A stretch of DNA of 64,000 bases from Sphingosinicellaceae bacterium (lineage in GTDB: Bacteria > Pseudomonadota > Alphaproteobacteria > Sphingomonadales > Sphingomonadaceae), in assembly GCA_019285715.1 (NCBI GenBank), contig CP079108.1, positions 2,805,001-2,869,000 of the forward strand, read 5' to 3'. The notes under the pieces were generated by a model. That model was not told the DNA's origin, ran no database searches, and saw nothing but the letters and a program-made list of their open reading frames with translations. The position numbers and the translations under genes were made by a program. Positions 48,856 to 59,349 of this stretch are shown piece by piece (within the stretch, counting starts at the first letter, position 1; each line of letters opens with the position of its first letter).

Positions 48856-50064
48856 TTGCACGAGCCTTATAACGCGCTGGGGGTAGCCCGCGACACACGT
48901 CCGTCGCAACCCGTTACCCTCGTTCGCCCCCACGCCGCCACGCGCGCCGCCCGTTACTTCGTCGAGAAGTTTCCGGGAACGTCGATGTATGCGGTCAAGG
49001 CAAACCCGTCGCCCGACCTGCTGCGCATCCTGTGGGATGGCGGTATTCGGACCTTCGACGTTGCCTCGATCGTCGAGGTGCGCCTGGTCCGCGAGACTTT
49101 GCCCGAGGCGACCCTGTGCTTCATGCACCCGGTCAAGCCGGCCGAAGCCGTTGCCGAGGCGTACCACGTCCACGGCGTGCGCGTGTTCAGCCTGGATTCG
49201 GTCGATGAGGTCGAGAAGATCGTCGCCGCGACCAGCACCAATGGTGTTGCCGCGACCGATCTGACGCTCTGCGTCCGGCTGCGCGTCTCGTCCGCTTATG
49301 CCAAGCTCAGCCTCGCTGCCAAGTTCGGCGTCGGCGTCGACGAGGCCGCGCCGGTCCTGCACGCCGCTCGCCAGGCTGCGGACGCGCTCGGCATCTGCTT
49401 CCACGTCGGCAGCCAGACGATGAGCCCTGCTGCCTACAGCGACGCGATGGCCCTCGTCCGTGCCGCGATCGTCGAGGCCGGCGTCACCGTCGACGTCATC
49501 GATGTCGGTGGCGGCTTCCCGTCGATCTACCCGGGCATGGAGCCGGGTGCCCTCGACCGTTATTTCGAGGTCATCGGTCGCGCCTTCGAGGACCTGCCGG
49601 TCAGCTATTCGGCCGAACTCTGGTGCGAGCCGGGTCGGGCGCTGTCGGCGGAGTACGCCAGCATCCTCGTGCGCGTGGAAAAGCGCCGCGGCGAGACGCT
49701 GTTCATCAACGACGGTGCCTACGGCGCGCTGTTCGACGCCGCGCACATCGACTGGCGCTTCCCGACCGAACTGGTCCGCAGCGAGAGCAGCCACGCCAAG
49801 GAGATGGGCTTCAGCTTCTACGGCCCGACGTGTGACGACATGGACTTCATGCGCGGTCCGTTCATGCTGCCCGCGGACGTCGAGGCTGGCGACTACATCG
49901 AGATCGGCATGCTCGGGGCCTACGGCTGCGCGATGCGGACGGCGTTCAACGGCTTCGGCAACGGCGAGACCCGCATTGCCACGGACGAGCCGATGGCCAG
50001 CGCCTACGTTGTCACCGAGCCGTCACGCGAGGTCGTTACCCCGATCCGGCGGGCAAAGAGCTAG
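48856..50064 (+). CDS. Ornithine decarboxylase (alanine racemase-fold type)
   Basis: PLP enzyme making putrescine from ornithine (group IV decarboxylase). TTG 48856 is preferred: CGGAGG lies nine bases upstream and the product (MHEPYNALGVARDTRPSQPV) starts where relatives start, giving 402 residues. An in-frame ATG at 48784 lacks a ribosome binding site. PLP lysine K48 in SMYAVKANPSPD; HVGSQTMSP; IDVGGGFPSIYPG; WCEPGRALS; the second active-site region is GPTCDDMDFM with the conserved Cys-Asp. It might also accept lysine. Followed by a palindromic element and a DHS-like gene. Confidence 0.9.
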   Translation: MHEPYNALGVARDTRPSQPVTLVRPHAATRAARYFVEKFPGTSMYAVKANPSPDLLRILWDGGIRTFDVASIVEVRLVRETLPEATLCFMHPVKPAEAVAEAYHVHGVRVFSLDSVDEVEKIVAATSTNGVAATDLTLCVRLRVSSAYAKLSLAAKFGVGVDEAAPVLHAARQAADALGICFHVGSQTMSPAAYSDAMALVRAAIVEAGVTVDVIDVGGGFPSIYPGMEPGALDRYFEVIGRAFEDLPVSYSAELWCEPGRALSAEYASILVRVEKRRGETLFINDGAYGALFDAAHIDWRFPTELVRSESSHAKEMGFSFYGPTCDDMDFMRGPFMLPADVEAGDYIEIGMLGAYGCAMRTAFNGFGNGETRIATDEPMASAYVVTEPSREVVTPIRRAKS

Positions 50065-50070
50065 GCCTTC

Positions 50071-50215
50071 CACCCTCCCCCCTCGGGGGGAGGGACAGGT
50101 AGCGTCTGCGCTACCAGGGAGAGGGAAGTGAGCCGCTCATTTGGCACGTTTCCACCCTGCCCTCACCCTGGTCGCCAAGCGGCGACCGGTCCCTCCCCCT
50201 CAAGGGGGGAGGGTA
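50071..50215. repeat. MITE-like palindromic element, family B copy 3
   Basis: 145 bp from CACCCTCCCC to the inverse end GGGGGGAGGGTA, with a CAGGGAGAGGG / CCTCACCCTGG inner pairing. It lies between the ornithine decarboxylase and the DHS-like gene, separating what would otherwise be a two-gene polyamine operon. Confidence 0.85.
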
Positions 50216-50297
50216 AGAGTTTCCCCGTTCGGCGCTGGATGATCCAGCCGCGGGCGGCACCTGAGGTGCCGAGCCAGTCAGACACTGGAGCACGACC

Positions 50298-51353
50298 ATG
50301 ACCACCAACGCCATCAACGACACCCGCAAGGCCGAACTGCTCAGCACCACCGTGAAACACATCGACATCCGGTCCTTCGACGCCCGCCCGATCATCGACG
50401 GCATGGCCGGCATGAGCTTCACGTCGCGCGACCTCGCCCGCGCGACGGGGATCTACAACGACATGCTGAAGGACCCCGACTGCACGATCTTCCTGGTCAT
50501 CGCCGGGTCGACGAGCGCCGGCGGCTGCATGGACCTGTATGCCGAGCTGCTGCGCAACAACATGATCGACGGCATCGTCGCCACCGGCGCGACCATCGTC
50601 GACATGGATTTCTTCGAGGGCCTGGGCCACAAGCATTATCAGGCGCTCGAGGTGCCCGACGACGACACGCTGCGCTCGCTGCTGATCGACCGGATCTACG
50701 ACACGTATATCGACGAGGAGCAGCTCCAGCACGTCGACCACACGATCTACGAGATCGCCGAGACGCTGGAGCCGCGCGCCTATTCGAGCCGCGAGTTCAT
50801 CCGCGAGATGGGCAAGTATCTGGTCGAGCACGGCAAGAAGGAGAACAGCCTGGTCAAGCTCGCGTACGAGCATGACGTGCCGATCTTCTGCCCGGCGTTC
50901 GTCGACTCGTCGGCCGGTTTTGGCCTGGTCAAGCACCAGGTCGAGGCCATGAAGGCGGGCAAGCCGTACATGGTCCTCGACGCCATCGCCGACTTCCGCG
51001 AGCTGACGCAGATCAAGATCGAAGCCGGCACCACCGGCCTGCTCATGATCGGCGGCGGCGTCCCCAAGAACTTTATCCAGGATACCGTCGTCTGCGCCGA
51101 AATCCTCGGCCACGATGACGTCCAGGTCCACAAGTACGCGGTCCAGATCACTGTTGCCGACGTCCGTGACGGTGCCTGCTCGTCTTCGACGCTGCAGGAG
51201 GCCGCGAGCTGGGGCAAGGTCAACACTGGCATCGAGCAGATGGTCTTCGCCGAGGCCGGCTCGGTGATGCCGCTGCTGGCGTCGGATGCGTATCACCGCG
51301 GCTACTGGAAGGACCGCGCGGTCCGCGGCTGGGCGAAGCTGTTCGAGGCGTAG
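50298..51353 (+). CDS. Deoxyhypusine synthase-like protein, probable homospermidine synthase
   Basis: A 351-residue member of the deoxyhypusine synthase family. NAD-binding features include VIAGSTSAGG and VATGATIVDMDFFE. The catalytic-lysine motif is EAASWGKVNTG (K307). Bacteria lack eIF5A, the normal target, and bacterial homologues (such as the cyanobacterial SpeY) transfer the aminobutyl group to putrescine or release homospermidine. With ornithine decarboxylase upstream, homospermidine synthesis is the best inference, in keeping with that polyamine being characteristic of Sphingomonas. The ATG at 50298 has GGAGC-type sequence nearby. Confidence 0.88.
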   Translation: MTTNAINDTRKAELLSTTVKHIDIRSFDARPIIDGMAGMSFTSRDLARATGIYNDMLKDPDCTIFLVIAGSTSAGGCMDLYAELLRNNMIDGIVATGATIVDMDFFEGLGHKHYQALEVPDDDTLRSLLIDRIYDTYIDEEQLQHVDHTIYEIAETLEPRAYSSREFIREMGKYLVEHGKKENSLVKLAYEHDVPIFCPAFVDSSAGFGLVKHQVEAMKAGKPYMVLDAIADFRELTQIKIEAGTTGLLMIGGGVPKNFIQDTVVCAEILGHDDVQVHKYAVQITVADVRDGACSSSTLQEAASWGKVNTGIEQMVFAEAGSVMPLLASDAYHRGYWKDRAVRGWAKLFEA

Positions 51354-51367
51354 CCCGAAACACGCGT

Positions 51368-51452
51368 GTCACCCCGGGCGTTACCCGAGACCCAGCTTAC
51401 CACCGAGTCCGAGCGCTGGATCGGCTGGGTCCCGGGTCGAGTCCGGGATGAC
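51368..51452. repeat. REP-like palindrome, diverged family A variant
   Basis: GTCACCCCGGGCGTTACCCG (51368 onward) and the inverse arm ending GAGTCCGGGATGAC (51452) pair imperfectly. The arms share the GTCA(T/C)CCCGG...GGGACCCAG wording with the other copies. It lies between convergent genes. Confidence 0.7.
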
Positions 51453-51523
51453 AAGGAACTCGAGTGATACGCCTCACCGATGCTCTTGAGCCAACGGCAA
51501 ACCGCGAAAAGCCCGCCGAGTTT

Positions 51524-52120
51524 TCAACAGGCTTCGTGCTTCCAGTGCCGCCGCTTGCCCTCGGCGCACCATTCAACCGCCTGCGCAATCCGGCGCGCGC
51601 GGGTCGCCGCCTGCTTCGCCTCGATCACCCAGTCGGTGTAATCTCGCCGGGCGCCCGGCGGGAACGCGGCGAAGGCGGTCGCGGCGGCGGGCACCGCGTC
51701 GAGCGCCGCCTGCAGGTCATCCGGTACGTCGGGCGCCGGCTTCGGGCTGCTGACCCGGCGCGTGCTGGTGCCGCCGGCATCGACGGCGGCCATCGCGCAC
51801 CGTACGGCGGCGACGATTTCGTCGTCGGGCGGGAGGTCCGCAAGCCTCGTCAGCCTGCCGAGCCGGCCCATTGTGGCCTCTGGCCGGTCGATGCTGTCCC
51901 CCACTTCGCGCTTCCAGGTGCCGAACGCGGCGTGGGCCTTGAACGCGGCGATGTTGACGATGATCTTGCCGCGATACAGGAACATCGGCATCGACCACTT
52001 GATCGCCTCCTCGGTGTCCGGGCAGGCGCGGTGGATCAGGCTGCGGAGATGCTCGAGGATCGGCTGCGCGAATGGCGCGGCCTTGGCGATATAAGCGTCG
52101 ACGCGCGGATCCTGCGGCAT
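51524..52120 (-). CDS. YdeI/OmpD-associated (DUF1801-type) protein
   Basis: A 198-residue protein from ATG 52120 with GGGGAGA upstream. The N-terminal 115 residues form a DUF1801-like domain (EHLRSLIHRACPDTEEAIKW, then MPMFLYRGKIIVNIAAFKAH). The C-terminal part (PDVPDDLQAALDAVPAAATA, then FPPGARRDYTDWVIEAKQ) is the YdeI region found with it. Family members are uncharacterised small soluble proteins. The in-frame extension to 52258 has no start signal. Confidence 0.85.
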   Translation of the reverse strand: MPQDPRVDAYIAKAAPFAQPILEHLRSLIHRACPDTEEAIKWSMPMFLYRGKIIVNIAAFKAHAAFGTWKREVGDSIDRPEATMGRLGRLTRLADLPPDDEIVAAVRCAMAAVDAGGTSTRRVSSPKPAPDVPDDLQAALDAVPAAATAFAAFPPGARRDYTDWVIEAKQAATRARRIAQAVEWCAEGKRRHWKHEAC

Positions 52121-52245
52121 GACGGTCTCCCCACGCTGAATTAACCATATCCGGCGGGGCCGTGGCAACCTGCCGCAGCCCGCCGGGAACACTGAACCGC
52201 GCCGGGCATTGCATCTGTCGGCCGGATATTTCGCAGGACCGTCGT

Positions 52246-53523
52246 ATGGCTCTACCACCGCGTTCCTCGCTCATCGGCACCCTGTTTCCACGCCGTCTCG
52301 GCCACTGGATCGGGCCGTTGCTGGCGGCCGGAGTGATGGCGGGAATGGTCGCGCTCCTCGTCATCACCAGCGGTATCGCCAACTTAGGTGCTTCGACCCC
52401 GCATCCGCAGGGCTGGGCGGCGCTTCTTCACTATGTCTTCAAGCGCTCGGTCTCGCATCACGCCGACGGCATCGTCGTGCCCGCCGACCTCGACACAGTG
52501 CCACGGGTCCAAAAGGGCGCGGTTTATTTCAGCCGGGTGTGCAGCAGCTGCCACGGGGGCCCGGGCCTTGGCCAGAACCCGATCGCGCTGTCGATGCGGC
52601 CGCGGCCCCAATATCTTCAGCTCGTCGTCCGCCAATACACGGCGCCGGAGCTGTTCTACATCCTCCAGCACGGCGTGAAGTACAGCGCCATGCCGTCTTG
52701 GCCGGCGGTCAATCGCGACGACGAAATATGGTCGATCGTCGCCTTTCTACGGCGGCTGCCAACGTTGGGTCGAGTCGAGTACGACGCGCTGGCGCAGGGT
52801 CCTGCCGGGCAGGCGGCGGGCGTCGTCGGCTTTGCCCCGGCGTTCGATCCGTTCAAGGCGACGCCCTATAAAATGCCCAACATGAATGAGTATCCGCAGG
52901 AGTCGCAGTATAGCCGGCCCGCCAGCGCTTTCGGGCGCGGCATTGTCGGCCCTGACCTCGCGGCGTCCTGCGTCCAGTGCCACGGCACCGACGGCGCGGG
53001 CCGTCCGGACGGGGCCTTCCCGAACCTTACCGTGCTCAACGCGACGACGGTCAAGGAGGCGCTGGTCGCCTACGCCAACGGCACCCGCCAGAGCGCCTAC
53101 ATGCAGCCCGTTGCGGTCCAGCTGACCGACAGCCAGATCGACTCGCTGTCAGCGCGTTTCCACAGCCTGCCGCGGACTCGCTCGCCCCAGTTTGCGGTGT
53201 CCCCGGCGGTACTTGCGACGGGGCGCCAGGTCGCGGAGGCCGGCATCCCGGCGCGCAAAGTCGGGGCGTGCCAGGAATGCCACGATATCAACAAGGCCAA
53301 TGCGCGCCTGTACCCGGCGATTGCCGGGCAGAATTACCTGTACCTGCGCGACCAGTTGCGGCTGTACCGCGCGGGCTTCCGCAACGCGGGTATCAAGTCG
53401 AACCCGATGCTCGCTGCGGCGAAGCAGATGACCGATGCCGAGATCGACGGCGCGGCGGCGTATTATGCGGCGATGGCTCCGCAGGCCGTGGAGGCGGTCG
53501 CCGAGGGTCCGGTCAAGCGTTGA
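52246..53523 (+). CDS. Membrane-anchored c-type cytochrome with three CxxCH motifs
   Basis: A 425-residue protein with an N-terminal uncleaved anchor (about 22-43) and a periplasmic body. Haem-attachment motifs are CSSCH (99-103), CVQCH (242-246) and CQECH (342-346). MPSWP (149-153) is the likely axial-Met loop of the first domain. The repeated cytochrome-c arrangement resembles electron-donating subunits of membrane-bound PQQ or flavin dehydrogenases (the gluconate/alcohol dehydrogenase cytochrome subunit), but no dehydrogenase gene is adjacent. AGGA precedes the ATG at 52246. Converges with the Tat-exported protein. Confidence 0.85.
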   Translation: MALPPRSSLIGTLFPRRLGHWIGPLLAAGVMAGMVALLVITSGIANLGASTPHPQGWAALLHYVFKRSVSHHADGIVVPADLDTVPRVQKGAVYFSRVCSSCHGGPGLGQNPIALSMRPRPQYLQLVVRQYTAPELFYILQHGVKYSAMPSWPAVNRDDEIWSIVAFLRRLPTLGRVEYDALAQGPAGQAAGVVGFAPAFDPFKATPYKMPNMNEYPQESQYSRPASAFGRGIVGPDLAASCVQCHGTDGAGRPDGAFPNLTVLNATTVKEALVAYANGTRQSAYMQPVAVQLTDSQIDSLSARFHSLPRTRSPQFAVSPAVLATGRQVAEAGIPARKVGACQECHDINKANARLYPAIAGQNYLYLRDQLRLYRAGFRNAGIKSNPMLAAAKQMTDAEIDGAAAYYAAMAPQAVEAVAEGPVKR

Positions 53524-53547
53524 CCGGACTCGAGCGTTGACAGACCC

Positions 53548-54075
53548 TCAGTCGATCCGCTGCGAGCCCTCGGGCAACAGCATGAACATGAAGCCCTGCG
53601 CGCGGTGCTCGTCGCCCGCCGGGCAGCGGCCCGGCCCTCGCTCGAACAGGACGTGGCACTTGTCGCAGTAGCGGAACTGCCCCCCGCCGCCGGGGATGTC
53701 GTGCATCAGGGTGAACAGGAAGCCCTGCGCGTGGTGGCCGCCGCCCGCCGGGCAGACGCCCTTGTTCGGGTAGCCGTCGAAGAACAGCCCGTGGCACTTG
53801 TCGCAGAATCTCCACCCGCCCTGGACGCGGGGGCCGAGGGCCTTGTCGTAGGGCAGCTGGACGCGAGTTGGGCCGGCGACATGGCCACCCCCAGCGGCGC
53901 AGACCGCCTTGTTCCGGTAGCCGTCGAAGAACACCGTCCGGCACTTGGCGCACGAGGCCCACTGCTTCTGGATCTGCTCGGCCCAGGCGGCGACGGGCAG
54001 CAGGCCGGTGGCAATGGCGAGGATTGCCGGGGTTGCGGCGAGGAGTTCGCGACGCGTGATCGAACTGGGGGCCAC
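53548..54075 (-). CDS. Tat-exported protein with three Cys/His-rich repeats
   Basis: A 175-residue protein. Twin arginines (ITRRELLAATPAILAIA) and a hydrophobic stretch ending AAWA give a Tat signal. Three repeats follow at about 39-74, 88-124 and 134-170. Each has CxxC, then an FF/LF-DGY or similar segment, one Cys in a (C)PAGGGH-like block, and a His (for example CDKCHGLFFDGYPNKGVCPA then GGGHHAQG). The four ligands per repeat suggest three small zinc or other metal-binding modules exported folded by Tat. I do not recognise a function; similar Cys-rich repeats occur in uncharacterised secreted proteins. Confidence 0.72.
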   Translation of the reverse strand: MAPSSITRRELLAATPAILAIATGLLPVAAWAEQIQKQWASCAKCRTVFFDGYRNKAVCAAGGGHVAGPTRVQLPYDKALGPRVQGGWRFCDKCHGLFFDGYPNKGVCPAGGGHHAQGFLFTLMHDIPGGGGQFRYCDKCHVLFERGPGRCPAGDEHRAQGFMFMLLPEGSQRID

Positions 54076-54141
54076 CCTATAGACTCCTGCCGCTGACAGT
54101 CCGCGAAAATTGCCATCGTTCGGTCAGCTAGGCAACCACCG

Positions 54142-55872
<1,731 letters not shown>

Positions 55873-55918
55873 GGGCGGCCTTTGGCGGGAGGGTCCGGGT
55901 CGGCTATAGCCGCGCACG

Positions 55919-56857
55919 ATGGACCGACCAACCGGCGACATGACGACGCGAGTGCTGCCCGCCGACGCGCGCGGTATCGACGCGGCGATCGCGCTCCTGG
56001 CCGCCGGGCAGCTCGTCGCCGCGCCGACCGAGACGGTGTACGGCCTCGCCGCGCGCGCCGACGATGCTGGCGCGGTGGCGCGCATCTACGCCGCGAAGGG
56101 ACGCCCCGACTTCAACCCGCTGATCGTCCACGTCGGCGATGCGTCGGAGGCCGCGACGCTGGTCGAGATCGGCACCGTCGCGGCGCGGCTGATGCAGCGG
56201 TTTTGGCCGGGGGCGCTGACGCTCGTGCTGCCGGCGAAGCGCGGGGCCCGCGTCGCGGCCGCCGTGCGCGCCGGGCTGCCGACGCTCGCCGTGCGCTGCC
56301 CGTCCCACCCAATCATGCAGGCGCTGATCGCCGGTACCGGACCGCTGGCGGCCCCGTCCGCGAACCGCAGCGGCAGCCTCAGCCCGACCCGCGCCGAGCA
56401 CGTGCTGGAGTCATTGGGCGGGCGCATCCCGCTGATCCTCGACGCCGGGCCATGCGCCGCCGGGGTCGAGAGCACCATCGTCGCGGTAGACGGTGAGGTC
56501 GTCACCCTACTCCGCCCCGGCGCGCTGACTGCCGAGCGTCTTGGCGTCGTGCTCGCGGCGGCCGGCTCCGAAATCACTGCGCCCGGCCAGATGGCGAGCC
56601 ATTATGCGCCGCGCCAGCCGCTCCGCATGGACGCGCGGACCGCGTCACTCGACGAATGGCACATCGGCTTCGGCGGGGTCCGCGGCGACCGCACGCTGTC
56701 GGCCTCGGGCAATCTCGACGAGGCCGCGGCTGCGCTGTTCGAGGCACTCCACGAGGCGCAGGCGAGCGGGCGGACCAGCATCGCGGTGGCACCGATCCCC
56801 GATCGCGGGGTCGGGGTGGCGATCAACGACCGGCTCAGGCGGGCGGCCGTGCGCTGA
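55919..56857 (+). CDS. Threonylcarbamoyl-AMP synthase (Sua5/TsaC type)
   Basis: Makes threonylcarbamoyl-AMP for the t6A37 tRNA modification. 312 residues from ATG 55919, a full Sua5-length protein with YrdC plus the C-terminal Sua5 domain; a second in-frame ATG at 55940 is equally possible. The N-terminal YrdC domain has the PTETVYGLAA motif, the KGRPDFNPL segment and SANRSGSLSPT. The C-terminal half contains GQMASHYAPRQPL, the Sua5 linker motif. Sits divergently from the acyl-CoA dehydrogenase gene. Confidence 0.93.
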   Translation: MDRPTGDMTTRVLPADARGIDAAIALLAAGQLVAAPTETVYGLAARADDAGAVARIYAAKGRPDFNPLIVHVGDASEAATLVEIGTVAARLMQRFWPGALTLVLPAKRGARVAAAVRAGLPTLAVRCPSHPIMQALIAGTGPLAAPSANRSGSLSPTRAEHVLESLGGRIPLILDAGPCAAGVESTIVAVDGEVVTLLRPGALTAERLGVVLAAAGSEITAPGQMASHYAPRQPLRMDARTASLDEWHIGFGGVRGDRTLSASGNLDEAAAALFEALHEAQASGRTSIAVAPIPDRGVGVAINDRLRRAAVR

Positions 56858-57241
56858 GCGCAGACGCGCAAAGGCACCCGCCGGTGTTCCAACACCGTGG
56901 GGGCGCGTATCTCGCACCGTCCATCCTGGGCGTTCTCCCCTCCCGGCGCAAACTGGGCGGGGGCCTCAAAACAGATACGGCAGCAGCGCGGACGATGCAG
57001 GGGCTGGGTTCGCCATCGGCGGGTCGTGAAGCGGGTCGAGTTGCGGTCCAGCCATCGGATGCGCGTCCGGTGGCTGTCTCGCGGGGTCCCGGTGGCGGCG
57101 ACTAAGCCGTTCGAAGCCCCTGCATCGTTCGCGCCGGGCAGCGGGTAGCGCGCCCTCGTCCCGGCATCGAATGGCGCAGGACCATCCGACATCACCTCAC
57201 TATCCGATATGGTTCGTTTTGTCAAGCAACGCGTGCCAGGA
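56858..57241. other. Gene-poor spacer, nothing recognised
   Basis: A 384-bp stretch between convergent genes. Short ORFs on both strands lack start signals and family resemblance. It may contain a degenerate palindromic element, but none was clear on inspection. Confidence 0.4.
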
Positions 57242-58357
57242 TCAGGTCTTCGACCGCGTCTCCGTCCCGACGAAGCTGACCTTTGCGCCCGCCTTGACCG
57301 CCTTCGCGAGCTCCTGCGCGTCCCAGTTGGTCAGGCGCACGCAACCATGGCTGGCGCGCTTGCCGACGAGGCGCGGGTCGGGGCTGCCGTGGATGCCGTA
57401 GGTATCCTTGGTCAGGTCGATCCACGTCGTTCCGACCGGGTTGTTCGGCCCAGCCTTGATGGTCAGCTTGCCGACCGGCTTGTCGTCCGGACCCGCCTTG
57501 GCCTTGAAGGTCAGGCGCGACGGGTCGAAGGTGTAGGTCGCCGCGGTCGCGACCGTCCGCACCTGCCAGTCGCCCGACGGTGCCGGCCGCTCGGTGCTGC
57601 CGACCGTCGCCGGGTATGCCGCGACGAGCGTGTCGTCGGCGTAGGCGCGGAGTTCCTGCTTGGTCTTGTCGACCTCGATGCGGGTCACCGGCGGCAGCTT
57701 GCTGTGCCCAACTGCGACGACCAGCAGAGTCGTGCCAAGCTTGCCGAAGTCCTTGCCCGGGTTGAGCTGCTGGACCAGCGCCTCGTCCATGTGGGCGCGC
57801 TCCGCCAGCGCTTCCAGCGGCGAGGTCCAGGTCATGTTCGGGCGCGCCGCCATGGTGACGTAGTCGCCGGGCTCGACGGGGTCGGCGAACGGCCCGGCGA
57901 CGTCGGCCTCGACCTCGGTGTAATCGCGGATCGCGGGGGCGGCATCGCCGGCGACGAGCTTGTCCCACGTCGTCTGGTCGAGCTTGCCGGTCTCGGTCAG
58001 GCCGTTCGCCGCCTGGTAGCCCGACACCGCGACCGCGAAGTTTGCGCCCAGCTTGCCGTCGATGACGCCGGGCGAGAAGTGCGCGCGGTCGAGCAGCACC
58101 TGCGCCCGGATCAGCATCCGGCGGGTCGCGGCCGCATCCTTGCCGGTGACGAAACCCTGCGCGTTGATCGCCTTCGCCGCGGGCGCGTCGGAACTAGGCG
58201 GCGTCGCGACTGTCGGAGCGGCTGGCGTTGCCGGGGGAGCGGGCTTTGCGGGAGCGGCCGGCTTGGCTGCCTTTGCCGGGACCGCTGCCGAGACCGGCGC
58301 GGTCAGCGCCAGCCCGACGCCGACGACCGAGACGAGTGCGACGACGATTGACTTCAT
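57242..58357 (-). CDS. L,D-transpeptidase (YkuD) with N-terminal peptidoglycan-binding domain
   Basis: Cell-wall cross-linking enzyme. 371 residues from ATG 58357; the longer open frame upstream is non-coding. A signal peptide ([20 protein letters not shown], cleaved near VSA) is followed by a Pro/Ala linker and a peptidoglycan-binding domain ([20 protein letters not shown]). A LysM-like middle follows, then the catalytic YkuD domain with [20 protein letters not shown], where Cys339 is the nucleophile. Forms 3-3 cross-links or attaches proteins to the wall. It is divergent from an M15 carboxypeptidase gene. Confidence 0.93.
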   Translation of the reverse strand: MKSIVVALVSVVGVGLALTAPVSAAVPAKAAKPAAPAKPAPPATPAAPTVATPPSSDAPAAKAINAQGFVTGKDAAATRRMLIRAQVLLDRAHFSPGVIDGKLGANFAVAVSGYQAANGLTETGKLDQTTWDKLVAGDAAPAIRDYTEVEADVAGPFADPVEPGDYVTMAARPNMTWTSPLEALAERAHMDEALVQQLNPGKDFGKLGTTLLVVAVGHSKLPPVTRIEVDKTKQELRAYADDTLVAAYPATVGSTERPAPSGDWQVRTVATAATYTFDPSRLTFKAKAGPDDKPVGKLTIKAGPNNPVGTTWIDLTKDTYGIHGSPDPRLVGKRASHGCVRLTNWDAQELAKAVKAGAKVSFVGTETRSKT

Positions 58358-58428
58358 CGGGTTGACCTTCAGGTGTGAGTGCCGGTCTAAGCCTCGCCGC
58401 GAACGATTGTTCCGGGAGCCGTACAACG

Positions 58429-59229
58429 ATGATGCTGGCGTTAGGTCTAGCTTTACTAACCGCCACCAATGCGCCCGCCGCGTGCAATTTCGGACCGGGT
58501 CAGGCCGCGGTTGCCAACACCGCTTCGCTGCGGACGTTGGTGTGGTCGCCCTACGGGCGCGTCGAGACCGGGTGGGAGGTCTATTCGCCGCTGATCGCGC
58601 ACGAGGTGGCGACGACGTGCGGCCCCGCCACCGCGGGCTTTGCCGCCGCCCTTGGTCGTTGGCAGTCGGCGCACAAGCTCGTCCCGACCGGCACTGTCGA
58701 CGCACAGACCTTCGAGGCGCTGAGCCGGGTCTGGCAGGGGCGGCGGCCGTACGTCGTGCTCCGCGCGAAGGGCACCTGCCCGGAGCCGCCCGCGACCGTC
58801 GTCGCCGCGCGTTCGGCTGAGAGCTACCTCGGCAAGACGATCCGGCTGCGGCAAGGCACGCTGACCGCCTACCGCAAGCTGGTTGCTGCGGCGAAGCACG
58901 ACGTCCCCGCGCTCGCCAGGGACCCGCGCTGGCTGACGATCTTCTCAGGCTTCCGCGATCCCGCCAGCGACGCGACACGCTGCGCCCGCGAGCAGAACTG
59001 CAATGGCATCGTCCGCGCGAAATGCTCGGCCCACCGCAGCGGTCTCGCGCTCGACCTCTACGTGGGGCAGGCGGTGGGCTTCGGCCCCGACAGCTCCGCC
59101 GACGCCAATCGGCGGGCGATGGTCAAGACCGCAGCGTACGGCTGGCTGCTGGCGAACGCTGGGCGGTACGGGTTCGTCAATTACCCGTTCGAGCCGTGGC
59201 ATTGGGAGTGGACGGGGGAGGTGCCGTGA
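58429..59229 (+). CDS. M15-family D-alanyl-D-alanine carboxypeptidase (VanY/YcdD-like), probable
   Basis: A 266-residue exported protein; the start ATG 58429 opens a signal peptide ([18 protein letters not shown]). The N-terminal third is a peptidoglycan-binding-like domain ([20 protein letters not shown]). The C-terminal catalytic part contains [14 protein letters not shown], the M15 HxxxxxxD motif, and EPWHWEW, the second zinc His. Acts on peptidoglycan stem peptides, with zinc. Divergent from the L,D-transpeptidase; an alternative in-frame upstream start at 58375 is possible. Confidence 0.85.
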   Translation: MMLALGLALLTATNAPAACNFGPGQAAVANTASLRTLVWSPYGRVETGWEVYSPLIAHEVATTCGPATAGFAAALGRWQSAHKLVPTGTVDAQTFEALSRVWQGRRPYVVLRAKGTCPEPPATVVAARSAESYLGKTIRLRQGTLTAYRKLVAAAKHDVPALARDPRWLTIFSGFRDPASDATRCAREQNCNGIVRAKCSAHRSGLALDLYVGQAVGFGPDSSADANRRAMVKTAAYGWLLANAGRYGFVNYPFEPWHWEWTGEVP

Positions 59230-59263
59230 GGGGAGCGCCGAGCAAGGAGCGCGAGCGCTCTAC

Positions 59264-59339
59264 CGTCATCCCCGCGCAGGCGGGGACCCATCACCCCGAA
59301 ATGTTGTGGTGATGGGTCCCCGCCGACGCGGGGATGACG
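59264..59339. repeat. REP-like palindrome, family A copy 5
   Basis: Arms 59264-59294 and 59309-59339 (31 bases) pair with central mismatches only. It separates the convergent M15 carboxypeptidase and gamma-synthase genes and probably acts as a terminator. Confidence 0.88.
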
Positions 59340-59349
59340 CACGTTTGGG

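Noticed and set aside
56602-57225. 207-codon minus-strand ORF running into the tsaC gene
   Set aside because: Composition is that of an antisense frame; no start signal.
57242-58978. 578-codon reading of the L,D-transpeptidase frame
   Set aside because: The signal peptide starts at 58357; the extra N-terminal part overlies the divergent M15 gene.
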